Assembly (NCBI GenBank): GCA_965276785.1
Contig: OZ255629.1
Span: forward strand, 2,914,001-2,978,000
Origin: LMUY01 sp965276785
GTDB lineage: Bacteria > Pseudomonadota > Alphaproteobacteria > Acetobacterales > Acetobacteraceae
Length of the DNA stretch: 64,000 bases
Reading direction: 5' to 3'
The notes under the pieces were generated by a model. It was not told the DNA's origin. It ran no database searches and saw only the letters and a program-made list of their open reading frames with translations. How positions within the stretch are numbered: the first letter of the stretch is position 1; the number at the start of each line of letters is the position of its first letter. Both the position numbers and the translations under genes were made by a program. Below, one piece after another: positions 35,294 through 43,887 of the stretch.

Positions 35294-36253
35294 CTAGCGC
35301 GACCCGGCTTGGCGCGCTGCCCGCAAAGCCGCGAAGTCGCTATCGGCGTGGTAGGACGATCGGGTGAGCGGGGTGGCGCTGACCATCAGAAAACCCTTGG
35401 CGCGCGCCAGGCTGGCGTAGTCGGCGAACTCGTCCGGCGAGACGAAGCGGTCGACCGCGGCGTGTTTGGGGGTGGGCTGCAGGTATTGGCCGAGGGTGAG
35501 GAAATCCACGTCGGCCATGCGCATGTCGTCCATCACCTGCATGATCTCGCCGCGGGCCTCGCCCAGGCCGACCATCAGGCCGGACTTGGTGAAAACGGTG
35601 GGGTCGAGCGTCTTCACGTGGTCCAGCAATCGAAGCGACTGGAAGTAACGGGCGCCGGGGCGGATGGTGGGGTAGAGCCGCGGCACGGTCTCCAGGTTGT
35701 GGTTGAACACGTCCGGCCGAGCCGCCACCACCAACTCGGCGGCACCAGGCTTGCGCAGGAAATCGGGGGTGAGGACCTCAATCGTGGTCTGCGGTGCAGC
35801 TGTGCGAATGGCGCGGATGACGGCGGCAATATGGGCGCCGCCGCCGTCGGGCAGGTCGTCGCGGTCCACCGAGGTGACCACCACGTGGCGCAGGCCGAGT
35901 TTGGCCACCGCTTCGGCGACCCGGTTCGGCTCGGTCGCATCTAGCGGCTCCGGCTGGCCGGTGCGCACGTTGCAGAAGGCGCAGGCGCGGGTGCAGGTAT
36001 CGCCCATCACCATCATGGTGGCGTGGCGCTGGGACCAGCACTCGCCGATGTTCGGGCAGGCGGCTTCTTCGCAGACCGTCACCAGTCCGTGCTCGCGCAT
36101 AAGGGCGCGAGTCTCATGGTAGACGGGATGACTCGGCGCGCGCACCCGGATCCAGTCGGGTTTGGGCCGCGCCACCGTGGTGGGGCGGTTGAGCTTCTCA
36201 GGGTGGCGGATCATGCCGCCGGCGCGATGGTCGATGAGCACTCGGGTGGACAT
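35294..36253 (-). CDS. lipA: Lipoyl synthase
   Basis: A 319-residue radical SAM enzyme that inserts two sulfur atoms into octanoyl groups on lipoyl domains. Both Fe-S clusters are visible: the auxiliary cluster in CEEAACPNIGECW and the radical SAM cluster in CTRACAFCNV. The C-terminal serine ligand region RSSYHAD is also present. I chose ATG 36253 with AAGGGGTC upstream; a longer frame lacks support. It leads a lipA-coq10-threonine aldolase run. Confidence 0.98.
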   Translation of the reverse strand: MSTRVLIDHRAGGMIRHPEKLNRPTTVARPKPDWIRVRAPSHPVYHETRALMREHGLVTVCEEAACPNIGECWSQRHATMMVMGDTCTRACAFCNVRTGQPEPLDATEPNRVAEAVAKLGLRHVVVTSVDRDDLPDGGGAHIAAVIRAIRTAAPQTTIEVLTPDFLRKPGAAELVVAARPDVFNHNLETVPRLYPTIRPGARYFQSLRLLDHVKTLDPTVFTKSGLMVGLGEARGEIMQVMDDMRMADVDFLTLGQYLQPTPKHAAVDRFVSPDEFADYASLARAKGFLMVSATPLTRSSYHADSDFAALRAARQAGSR

Positions 36254-36525
36254 GAAGACCCCTTGGGCGGGCTGACAACGGCCCGCCACAAGTGGCGCCC
36301 GGCGGCCTGGAGGTCAAGCGGCGGGGACGGGCGGCATGGGCTGATGGAGGCGGCGCTCAAGGTTTGCACCATTGGCGTGACTGGGCTTGCTCCGGGCGGC
36401 CACACTGTGCGAGCCGCCCGGCCATGCGGATCCTCGCACTGCCTTGTTCAGCCGGACCGCGTGGATGGCCGGGTCAAGTCCACAGCTGTCCGGTTCGGGT
36501 TATTGTCGCCGAGGAAGTAAACTTC

Positions 36526-36562
36526 ATCGTCATGCCCGTGCTTGACACGGGCATCCACGGGG
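36526..36562. repeat. Palindromic repeat unit A
   Basis: Perfect nine-pair stem ATGCCCGTG (36532-36540) / CACGGGCAT (36546-36554) with CTTGA loop, flanked by CGTC and CCACGG. It has the form CGTCATGCCCG-loop-CGGGCATCCACG common in Alphaproteobacteria. Confidence 0.7.
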
Positions 36563-36630
36563 CTGGTGACGTCGCTCGGTTCTTGGCGAGGACTGGCTCT
36601 TAACGGGTTGGGCCGGTGATGCTGGGACGC

Positions 36631-36664
36631 CGTGGATGCCCGGATCAAGTCCGGGCATGACGGT
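36631..36664. repeat. Palindromic repeat unit B (inverted relative to A)
   Basis: Perfect stem ATGCCCGGA (36636-36644) / TCCGGGCAT (36650-36658) around TCAAG, preceded by CGTGG and followed by GACGG. Degenerate copies follow at 36703-36728 and 36734-36757. Confidence 0.7.
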
Positions 36665-36772
36665 AGAGCATTGTACTCTATCACTTTCGACGAACCGGAC
36701 AGCCGTGGATCACGTCCGGGCATGACGGTGAGGCATTGCCCTACACGGGCATGACGGTCGGCGCGCGAGCCG

Positions 36773-39700
36773 CTACTTAACCCGCTGTTTGCGCCGCACC
36801 GCCGGGGCGGGCAGCGGGGATGGTGGCGAAGCCGGAGGCGCGGTGCGGAGCAGGAACGCCTGGCGGGATTGCGGCGCCATGTCGCGGAAGCCCACGCTGC
36901 TGAAGCGGCCGTCGCGGAGGCGAATGAACAGCCGGGTGATGCCGAGCACCGCGGTGCCGGCTGCGATGGTGCAAAGGGCGACGTGAAACTCACCCTCGGG
37001 CAGCGCCGGGACGGACAAGTCGGCGAGGAAACCGACGTCGAGCGGGGCGCCGGGGAGCGCGTCGGCGACATCGCGGCGGGGCTGCCGCTTGGCCTGCCAG
37101 AACTGCGACTCGCCCGCGGCGCCGACCAGGCCGATATAGAGCCGGCCGGCCTCGCGCGGGGGCGGAGTGGGCAGCGCCCAACCGCGCAGGTGCAACAGCG
37201 TGGACGGGGTGATCGCCACGTCTTCGGCCCCGGCGACGTTGCTGCGGTCGCCGATGTCGTCGAACACGTAACGGAGTTGCCGGTCGGTGGCGAGGGTCAC
37301 CCCGTCGAGCGGCGGGAGCGCCAGCGCGGGTTCGGCCGGGGGCGCGGGGCGGCCGATGACTTGATGGAAGGCACGTTGCGCGGCATGCGCCGAGGATTCC
37401 CGGACGACGGCGTTGGTCACCCGGCCATCGGTCAGCTCCAGCGCCACTTCGGTGAGTTGGAACGCGCCGTTGCCCGCGACCACGATCACGGTGGCGAGCT
37501 GAAACAATCCGTCCGACCATTTGCCGCGCAGCTCGCAGCTGGCGAGGAAGCCGGCCTGTTGCGGGGCGCCGGGGAACAGGGCTGCGATATCCAGCCGGGC
37601 CTGCCGGGCGGCCTTCAGGAAGATGGTGGTCTGGCCATCCTCGCCGACCAGGACGAGGTAAAGCTGGCCAGAGACCCCAAGCTCCGGCACGAAGCTCCAT
37701 CCGCTCACGTCCAGGCGGTCGATGGGCTGGAACAAGCCGGCTTGGATGCTGCTCAGCGGGTGCTCGCCGACGCGGTCGATATGGCTGCGCCCGGCATGCG
37801 ACCCGAGCCAGCCGGTGATCTCGGCCGGCAGGTCGACCTGCAGGCCGGATCGGCGGGCGGGGTCGAAGATGTGGCGGGGCGGCGCCAGTTCGCGCCAACT
37901 GGCATGCGGGAGCAGATGGATTTGGCCGGCATCGAGGCCCGGGGCTGCGCGGGCCAGCGGCGCGCGGGGGGCCACGGCGCGATAGATGGCGAGCAGGCTG
38001 GCCGCGTAGCCGTCGCCGTCGGTCCAGAGGTTGGGCGTGATGTTGGCGCGCAGGGCGGCGAGCTTGGCCGGGTCGGCGCGCAGGGCTTCCAGCAAGCCGA
38101 CCACGGCGGCCGCGTCGCCGATTTCGACCAGGAAGCCGTTGCGGCCGTGCTCGATGCGGTCGGCGAAGGCGCCGATGCGGCTGGCGATGGGGATCATGCC
38201 GCGCTGCCAGGTCTCGGACAGCGAGATGCAGTAGGTCTCGGGCCAGATCGATAGGTGCAGCGAGACGTCGCAGCCGTCGCTGGCGTCCAGGTCGCCCACG
38301 GCGTAGCGGCCGCGATACATTACGTGGGGATGGGCGGCGCGGGCCAGCACCTCCTCGTATTGCGCCTCGGCCTTGCCGAACAGCACGAAACGGAAGCGCG
38401 CCGGATCGACGGTCTCGATCACGCTGAGGATGGTGTCGGCCCCTTTGGACCGGAGGAAGTTGCCCACCACGGCGACTTTGAGCGGGCGCTCGGCGGCGGG
38501 CTCGGTGGTGCGGGCGGCGGCGCGGGCATCCACTGGCGTGGGAATGCCGAGCACTTCGCAGCGCTTGGCCGCGAGGTGCGGGTAGATGCGCTGGGTGAGC
38601 TGGCGGGAATAGGCAGTACCGAAGAGCAGAACGTCCAGCGAACGCAGCATCTCGGCCATGAAGCTGCGCCGGGTCTGCTGCGCTCCGGCGGGCAGGTTTT
38701 CCGCCACGCGCAGGCAGATGTCGCATGCGGTGATGGAGCGCTCGCCGATGTTGCAGAACTGCAGCGCGTTGTTCAGCAGGTTGTAGCGGGCGCAGACCAG
38801 GAAGAAATCATGCGCGGAGAACACCGTGCCGGCGCCGCACGACTTGGCGATCATGGGCAAGGAGGCGGTGTGATGGCCCAGATGCTGGAAGTGCACCACA
38901 TCGATCTCGTACTGGCAGAGCGCGTTGGCGAAGGCGGCCTCCTCAGCGGCGTCGGTGAGGCTGTCGAGCCAGCCGATTTCGGGGGTGGTGAACTGCTCCA
39001 GCAGCGTGCCGTCCTCGGCCTCCAGCGTGCAGGTGGTGCCGCGGCGCAGCCAGAACAGCACTTCCACCGACTGCGCCAGCGCAGTGACCAGGATTTGCTG
39101 GTAGACCTCCACGCCGCCCCAATCGGGTTGCCGCATGGTGGAGTGGGTGCACATGAGCACGCGCAGCCGGCGCGCGGGTGGCGGCCGGAGCGATCGCGGG
39201 GGCTTAGGTGGCGCCTTACGCGTGAAATCTGCCCGAGTGACGTCGGCGATCTGCTGTAGGCGGTGCTCGTAGCGGTGGGCCGCTTGGACGGAGCGCTGTG
39301 CGGCTTCGGCGCGGGATTGGCGCAACCCAGGGTTTTGCAGCAGCGCCGTGATCTCGGATGCGAGCGCAGGCAGGCTGTCGCAGCAGGCGACGCCCTCGAT
39401 GATGCGGAAGTTGCTGGCGGGGAGCGCCGGGTCGAGCTCGACCACTTGGGCAGCGCCGGCCATGGCGAGCTCGAACAAACGCGGGCCGGGCGCCGTGGCC
39501 TGGCTGGTGGTGCCGTGGCTGGCATAGTCGCGGAACATGGTCAGCGTGACCCGGCTGGCGTTGGCGAAATCCACGAAGGACGGCAGGCTGATCGGCCATT
39601 GCACCGCCCGTTCGGCAATGTCGCGCGGCAAAGGCGGCAAATACGGGTTGGTGGGGCAGACCAGCTTGAAGCGTTTGGTTTCGAATTGGGCGAGCAAGGC

Positions 39701-40168
39701 CCGCAGCGTGGTGACCCGGTTGGGCCACATGGTGCCGGCGAAGAAGATGTCGTATTCGCAATCGGAGTCTGCGCGCACCGGGCGGAACTGCAGGCTCTGG
39801 CTGGCGGCGAGCGGGAGATAGTGGCCGTTCGGGTAGCGGCTGACGCAGCTTGGATCGTTGGTGAAGATATGGTCGAACAGGCCGGCGTGCACCAGGTTGT
39901 AGTCCAGCATGAAGGGGTCTTCGAACAGCCAGAGCGCCGCGGTCTGAAAGGCGGGGCGTACCCGCTCGAGCAAGCCGCGATGCAGGCGCTGGCCGTCCAG
40001 GCAGATTAAGGTGGCGTGCTCACCGGCGGCGGCCAACTCGGCCAGGGTGCGGTTGTCGGCCAGCACGACGTTATCCGCGCCAAACACTTCTTCGGCGGCG
40101 CGCTGCACGGCCAAGCTGAGATAGGCGTTCGCGTTATGGGTGAAGTTGGTGTTGTAGAGGATGGTCAC
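36773..40168 (-). CDS. Multidomain glycosyltransferase: CgeB-like + GT4 + two repeated C-terminal modules
   Basis: An 1131-residue protein from GTG 40168, overlapping the upstream gene's stop (GTGA). Residues about 1-320 form a CgeB-like transferase, ending in PGPRLFELAMAGAAQVVEL. About 340-740 form a GT-B family 4 transferase, with WGGVEVYQQILVTAL and the donor-site region SIWPETYCISLSETWQRGMIPIASRIGAF. The rest contains two related modules of about 130 residues. Each has a GW core (SGWSFVPE, LRGWALPT), a line of type LYLVLVGEDGQ, a P-G-A-P turn (LFPGAPQQAGFLA, ALPGAPLDVGFLA) and a final strand pair. I do not recognise that module. The protein probably builds a surface glycan; sugar and acceptor unknown. 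Confidence 0.87.
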   Translation of the reverse strand: MTILYNTNFTHNANAYLSLAVQRAAEEVFGADNVVLADNRTLAELAAAGEHATLICLDGQRLHRGLLERVRPAFQTAALWLFEDPFMLDYNLVHAGLFDHIFTNDPSCVSRYPNGHYLPLAASQSLQFRPVRADSDCEYDIFFAGTMWPNRVTTLRALLAQFETKRFKLVCPTNPYLPPLPRDIAERAVQWPISLPSFVDFANASRVTLTMFRDYASHGTTSQATAPGPRLFELAMAGAAQVVELDPALPASNFRIIEGVACCDSLPALASEITALLQNPGLRQSRAEAAQRSVQAAHRYEHRLQQIADVTRADFTRKAPPKPPRSLRPPPARRLRVLMCTHSTMRQPDWGGVEVYQQILVTALAQSVEVLFWLRRGTTCTLEAEDGTLLEQFTTPEIGWLDSLTDAAEEAAFANALCQYEIDVVHFQHLGHHTASLPMIAKSCGAGTVFSAHDFFLVCARYNLLNNALQFCNIGERSITACDICLRVAENLPAGAQQTRRSFMAEMLRSLDVLLFGTAYSRQLTQRIYPHLAAKRCEVLGIPTPVDARAAARTTEPAAERPLKVAVVGNFLRSKGADTILSVIETVDPARFRFVLFGKAEAQYEEVLARAAHPHVMYRGRYAVGDLDASDGCDVSLHLSIWPETYCISLSETWQRGMIPIASRIGAFADRIEHGRNGFLVEIGDAAAVVGLLEALRADPAKLAALRANITPNLWTDGDGYAASLLAIYRAVAPRAPLARAAPGLDAGQIHLLPHASWRELAPPRHIFDPARRSGLQVDLPAEITGWLGSHAGRSHIDRVGEHPLSSIQAGLFQPIDRLDVSGWSFVPELGVSGQLYLVLVGEDGQTTIFLKAARQARLDIAALFPGAPQQAGFLASCELRGKWSDGLFQLATVIVVAGNGAFQLTEVALELTDGRVTNAVVRESSAHAAQRAFHQVIGRPAPPAEPALALPPLDGVTLATDRQLRYVFDDIGDRSNVAGAEDVAITPSTLLHLRGWALPTPPPREAGRLYIGLVGAAGESQFWQAKRQPRRDVADALPGAPLDVGFLADLSVPALPEGEFHVALCTIAAGTAVLGITRLFIRLRDGRFSSVGFRDMAPQSRQAFLLRTAPPASPPSPLPAPAVRRKQRVK

Positions 40169-41142
40169 AGCAGCGCCTCGGCCTGCAAGGTTTCGATGAC
40201 ACGCTGGGCGCGGTGAGCATAGGTGTGCTCGGCGAGAGCGCGGCGCTGCGCGGCGTCGGCGGCGGCGTGACGGGTGGGTGCGTCGGATAGGTGGCACCTA
40301 AGCAGGGACTTGAACTCGTGCACCGTGGAGAAGCAGGGCAGTTCGGCCGGCGTGAAGTAGCGGCGGATTTCGTAGCTGTCCTCGTGGAAGAACTGCACGG
40401 TGCCGGCCAAGGCGGCCTCGAATGTGCGCGGCCCCGGCGTGGAGGGCGTGATACGGTGGCGCTGGTTCTCGAAGTGCAGGCTGCGGCCGAGGTTCAGCAC
40501 GATCTTGGCGGCGGCGTACAACGCGATCAGCTCGGATTTCTCTATACGGCGGTCGGAGAAGCCGGCGCCGAACTGGCCCCAGCCCGGGCCGATGAACTGC
40601 AGCCGCAAGCCCGCCAGGCTCGGCAACAGGTCGGCCACCAATTCCTTGCGGCTGCTGAACGCGACGCCGCAGAACATCACGTCAATCGGGCGTTCGGCCG
40701 CCGGGTCGTACGGCCGGTGGTGGCGCTGGCGGCATCCGGCGAGCGGGAGGTGGCGGGCGCGGGGATGATCGTAGAAGTGCACGCCCCAGCTGTCGCAGGA
40801 GAACACCACGGTGAAATCGCGGGCGATGCGGTAGTGGGCGTCTTGCTCGTAGGGGTCCTCGGTGGCCCAGAACACGGGGACGGCGCCGGCGAGCCGGGCA
40901 TCGCGCGCCAGTTCGCCGTAATAGGTGCTTTCGGGGAGGTAGGAGCCGATGGCCATGACGATGTGGGGGCGGAACAGGGCGATGCTGGCGCTGGCGCCGG
41001 CCAGGCTGGCGGAGACGACGTTGTCGGGGCCGAGGAGTTCGGCCCAGCCATCCATAATGGAGAGGCGCACCTGCGCGTTGGCCTGGGATTCGTAGCGGCC
41101 TGCGCTGCAGATCAAGATGCGCAATCCGCCGGGTTGTTGCAT
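40165..41142 (-). CDS. CgeB-like glycosyltransferase
   Basis: A 325-residue protein from ATG 41142 (AGGGCGGCG upstream). It resembles the spore-maturation CgeB/GT family with N-terminal domain (LRILICSAGRYESQANAQ), AIGSYLPES, PVFWATEDPYEQD and the C-terminal nucleotide-sugar half (STPGPRTFEAALAGTVQFF). It is homologous in layout to the first domain of the next gene product, to which it is coupled by a GTGA overlap. Likely part of a cell-surface glycan or protein glycosylation route. Confidence 0.85.
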   Translation of the reverse strand: MQQPGGLRILICSAGRYESQANAQVRLSIMDGWAELLGPDNVVSASLAGASASIALFRPHIVMAIGSYLPESTYYGELARDARLAGAVPVFWATEDPYEQDAHYRIARDFTVVFSCDSWGVHFYDHPRARHLPLAGCRQRHHRPYDPAAERPIDVMFCGVAFSSRKELVADLLPSLAGLRLQFIGPGWGQFGAGFSDRRIEKSELIALYAAAKIVLNLGRSLHFENQRHRITPSTPGPRTFEAALAGTVQFFHEDSYEIRRYFTPAELPCFSTVHEFKSLLRCHLSDAPTRHAAADAAQRRALAEHTYAHRAQRVIETLQAEALL

Positions 41143-41244
41143 CGCCGCCCTTCCGCCGCTCACACATACGTCATCGCCGAAAATGGGTGCGATGGCAAAT
41201 GTCGGTGACACCCGCATCGAGGTGCGGGCGACGAAAGCGTTGGC

Positions 41245-41799
41245 TTAGGGCAGCAGGGTGAGCGTCCAGGGCTGGCCAGGCCAGCAGAACATCGGGGCGG
41301 CGTTGGCGAGGCGAACGTCCGGCTGCAGGCCCATTTCGGCCCGCAGCGCGCGGAACAAGGCGCCATGGGCCACGACGAGGACGGGCGGTGGGTTGGCCAG
41401 CGCCTCGGTGAGCGTGGCGGCAGCGCGGGTGCGCAGTTGGGCGAAGCTCTCCCCGCCCTCGGGGGTGAACTTGCCGGCAACCCAGTCGGAAAACCATGCC
41501 TGCCCCATTGCCTGGCCCTCGTTGACGCCGAACGAGACCTCCTGAAGATCGGTGAGGACCGCCACGGGGAGGTGGAGCGCGGCGCCAACAATCTCGGCGG
41601 TGTCGCGGGCGCGGCGCAGCGGGGAGGTGACGATGCTGGCGATGCTGCGCGCGCGCAGCAGGGCGGCGGCGGCGTGGGCTTGGGCTATGCCGGCGGGGTT
41701 GAGCGGCACGTCCGTGCGGCCCTGGCTGCGACCGTCGGCGTTCCAGTCGGTCTCGCCATGGCGGAGGAACCAGAAGGCGCGGGCGGGAAGGCCGCTCAG
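41245..41799 (-). CDS. Histidine phosphatase family protein (start uncertain)
   Basis: A phosphoglycerate-mutase-like phosphatase with the catalytic motif FLRHGETDWN, ITSPLRRARDTAEI-type block (IVTSPLRRARDTAE), VNEGQAMG and VVAHGALFRAL. The conserved part starts immediately after 41799, where no ATG, GTG or TTG exists. I place the start at CTG 41799, overlapping the upstream TGA (CTGA), giving 184 residues. The only standard alternative is TTG 41901, which would read through the upstream small gene in another frame. Substrate unknown. Confidence 0.85.
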   Translation of the reverse strand: MSGLPARAFWFLRHGETDWNADGRSQGRTDVPLNPAGIAQAHAAAALLRARSIASIVTSPLRRARDTAEIVGAALHLPVAVLTDLQEVSFGVNEGQAMGQAWFSDWVAGKFTPEGGESFAQLRTRAAATLTEALANPPPVLVVAHGALFRALRAEMGLQPDVRLANAAPMFCWPGQPWTLTLLP

Positions 41800-41948
41800 G
41801 CCGGGAGACCTTCGGCGGCCAAGGCGCGCTGAAGGGCCGGGGCGTTCGATTTGGCGCTGATGCCGAGGTAATAGGGCTGACGCTGCTCGCCTTCGGGCCA
41901 ATCGATCAGCTCGGTCTTATACGGCACGCCGATCTCCTTTGTCGCCAC
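41796..41948 (-). CDS. Small protein, 50 residues
   Basis: From GTG 41948, preceded by a near-perfect AGGAGG. The product (IGVPYKTELIDWPEGEQRQP, then ISAKSNAPALQRALAAEGL) has no known domain but reads as a compact soluble protein. It sits 12 bases after prs and overlaps the phosphatase start, so it is within the operon. The strong ribosome site is the main support. Confidence 0.72.
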   Translation of the reverse strand: MATKEIGVPYKTELIDWPEGEQRQPYYLGISAKSNAPALQRALAAEGLPA

Positions 41949-41960
41949 GTGTTGGGCCTC

Positions 41961-42893
41961 CTAATCGAACAATGAGCTGACGCTGCTCTCGTCATTGATC
42001 CGCCGCATGGCTTCGGCCAGCAAGGGCGCGATGGTGAAGATGCGCAGGTTGGAGGCGCTGCGCACCGCCTCGGTGGGTTCGATACTGTCGGTGATGGTCA
42101 TCACCTCGACCGGGGCGGCGGAAATGCGCGCCACCGCGCCGCCGGAGAGGACCCCGTGGGTGACGTACACGTTCACCGATCGGGCGCCTTCGGCCATCAA
42201 TGCGGCGGCGGCGTTGCACAGCGTGCCGCCGGAGTCGCACAGGTCGTCGACCAGGATGCAATCGCAGCCGTCGACCTCGCCGATGATGTTCATGACCTCC
42301 GAGATGCCGGCGCGCTCGCGGCGCTTGTCAATGATCGCCAGATCACAGCTGAGGCGGGAGGCCAGGTCGCGGGCGCGCAGCACGCCGCCGATGTCGGGCG
42401 AGACGATCATGATCTCGCGGCCGGTGAAGCGCTCGCGGATATCGGCGGTGAACAGCGGGGCGGCGTAGAGGTTGTCGACCGGGATGTCGAAGAAGCCCTG
42501 GATTTGCATGGCGTGCAGGTCCATCGTCAACACGCGGTTGGCGCCGGCCTCGGTGATGAGGTTGGCGACCAATTTGGCGCTGATGGGCGTGCGCGAGCCA
42601 GTTTTTCGGTCCTGCCTGGCATAGCCGAAATAGGGCATGACCGCCGTCACCCGCCGCGCGCTCGAGCGGCGCAGCGCGTCCAGGGTGATCAGCAGCTCCA
42701 TGAGGTTGTCGTTGGCGGGGTAGGAGGTGGACTGGATGACGAACACGTCCTCGCCGCGGACATTCTCATGGATTTCCACGAATACCTCCATGTCGGCGAA
42801 GCGGCGGATGGAGGCGGTGGTGAGGGGCAGGTTGAGGTTGGCGGCGACCGCCTCGGCGAGCGGCCGATTGCTGTTGCAGGCAACGATCTTCAT
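41961..42893 (-). CDS. prs: Ribose-phosphate pyrophosphokinase (PRPP synthetase)
   Basis: A 310-residue class I PRPP synthetase making PRPP from ribose 5-phosphate and ATP, the precursor for nucleotides, histidine and tryptophan. Motifs: ATP loop YFGYARQDRK, catalytic region DLHAMQIQGFFDIPVDNL and the PRPP/pyrophosphate loop CILVDDLCDSGGTL. ATG at 42893 gives MKIVACNSNRPLA; a TTG at 42902 is less likely. It has the usual family length. Confidence 0.97.
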   Translation of the reverse strand: MKIVACNSNRPLAEAVAANLNLPLTTASIRRFADMEVFVEIHENVRGEDVFVIQSTSYPANDNLMELLITLDALRRSSARRVTAVMPYFGYARQDRKTGSRTPISAKLVANLITEAGANRVLTMDLHAMQIQGFFDIPVDNLYAAPLFTADIRERFTGREIMIVSPDIGGVLRARDLASRLSCDLAIIDKRRERAGISEVMNIIGEVDGCDCILVDDLCDSGGTLCNAAAALMAEGARSVNVYVTHGVLSGGAVARISAAPVEVMTITDSIEPTEAVRSASNLRIFTIAPLLAEAMRRINDESSVSSLFD

Positions 42894-42948
42894 GTCTGGC
42901 AAACCCCGGTCCGCGGCGAGCCGGTTCTAGCAACGCGTCACGGGCTTG

Positions 42949-43887
42949 TCATCCGCCGGGCGACGGCTTTGCGTTCGGGGGTTTGGCCGGGCCGAGGGCG
43001 GCGGCGGCGGCGGGCATGGTGGCGCGGCCGCTGGCTTGCTGCACCACTTCCTGCACGCCGCCGGCCGCTTCGGTCGCCACCGTCACGGCGACGTCGCCCC
43101 AGTAGCTGTCCAGCGAGTGGGGGGGCACCTCGTTGATCTGCACCACACGGCCGCGCTCGTTGCCGGCGGCATCGTTCACGATCCATTGGATCTCGATGCG
43201 GGTGGTGTTGCCGGCGCCGGGGGCGGTCTTGATGTCGCCGGCCAAGGTGTAGTCGGCGCCCTTGGGGGTGTCCTGCACCACGTCGCCGAGGTTGGGCAGG
43301 CGCTGGGTGATCTGGCGCGCGAGCGAGGTGTTGCCGTCGCCGGGGGCGCCGGCCACGCCCTTGAAGTAGATCACGGGGGGGCGGTTGAGCAGGCTGTGCG
43401 GGTCGCTCATTTGGCGGCGGGCCTCGATGCCGTTGAGCAGAGCCACCACTTTGGGCGCCTCGGCGTCGGCGGCGGCCTTGAGGGTTTGCGGCTGGCCGGC
43501 GGCCCATTCTGCCGGGGAGACCGGGGGGCCTTGGCTGGCGCCCTGTGGCACGTTGCGAGGGTCGGTCACCGTGTAGGTGGGGACGACGGAGCCACCCTGC
43601 AGCTCGGCGGTGAGCAGCAGGCGCCAGTCGCCGGGGTGCGGGGCGGCGGCCGTGACCGGCAGTTCCTGCGCCACGAGGGCATCGGCCAGGGCATGGGACC
43701 AACTGGCCGCCGCATTGTCGGTCAGCAAGGATTGGGTGGGGAGCGGGATGGCGAGGCGGGCTGGCGGGGGCTGAGCCAGACGCATGGCGGTGGCGCCGGG
43801 TCGGCCGAGGAATGGCTGCGGCAGGTCGCCGCACCCGGCGAGGAGGAGCAGCAAGGCGCAGGTGAACGGGCGTCCTAGTTTGGTCAT
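42949..43887 (-). CDS. Hypothetical lipoprotein
   Basis: A 312-residue protein with a lipoprotein signal, hydrophobic CALLLLLAGC with the lipobox cysteine at about residue 19. The mature part is Ala/Pro-rich with two recognisable segments (LLTDNAAASWSHALADALVAQ and TLAGDIKTAPGAGNTTRIEIQW) that suggest an outer-membrane assembly or secretion accessory fold. I cannot name it. ATGA overlap with pgeF. Confidence 0.82.
   Translation of the reverse strand: MTKLGRPFTCALLLLLAGCGDLPQPFLGRPGATAMRLAQPPPARLAIPLPTQSLLTDNAAASWSHALADALVAQELPVTAAAPHPGDWRLLLTAELQGGSVVPTYTVTDPRNVPQGASQGPPVSPAEWAAGQPQTLKAAADAEAPKVVALLNGIEARRQMSDPHSLLNRPPVIYFKGVAGAPGDGNTSLARQITQRLPNLGDVVQDTPKGADYTLAGDIKTAPGAGNTTRIEIQWIVNDAAGNERGRVVQINEVPPHSLDSYWGDVAVTVATEAAGGVQEVVQQASGRATMPAAAAALGPAKPPNAKPSPGG

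Larger units (their letters stand above)
36485..36703. repeat. Inverted-repeat-bounded unit (13-base arms) containing two palindromes
   Basis: GCTGTCCGGTTCG at 36485-36497 and its exact reverse complement CGAACCGGACAGC at 36691-36703 enclose 193 bases with two palindromic repeats. The similarity extends outward as TCCAC(A/G)GCTGTCCGG. The layout resembles a small non-autonomous element or REPIN-like unit; no transposase or target duplication is visible. Confidence 0.5.
36254..36772. other. 519-base intergenic region rich in palindromic repeats
   Basis: No coding region. It holds the lipA promoter side and, from about 36460 to 36757, at least four related GC-rich palindromic units (two perfect, others degenerate or half copies), with a 13-base inverted repeat around the two perfect ones. 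See the separate repeat entries. Confidence 0.75.

Noticed and set aside
36869..38254. 461-codon plus-strand frame opposite the large glycosyltransferase
   Set aside because: Mirror frame of a convincing multidomain gene with no recognisable motifs.
40169..40297. N-terminal extension of the large glycosyltransferase frame to 40297
   Set aside because: Arg-rich out-of-frame reading of the upstream CgeB-like gene; GTG 40168 couples neatly with that gene's stop.
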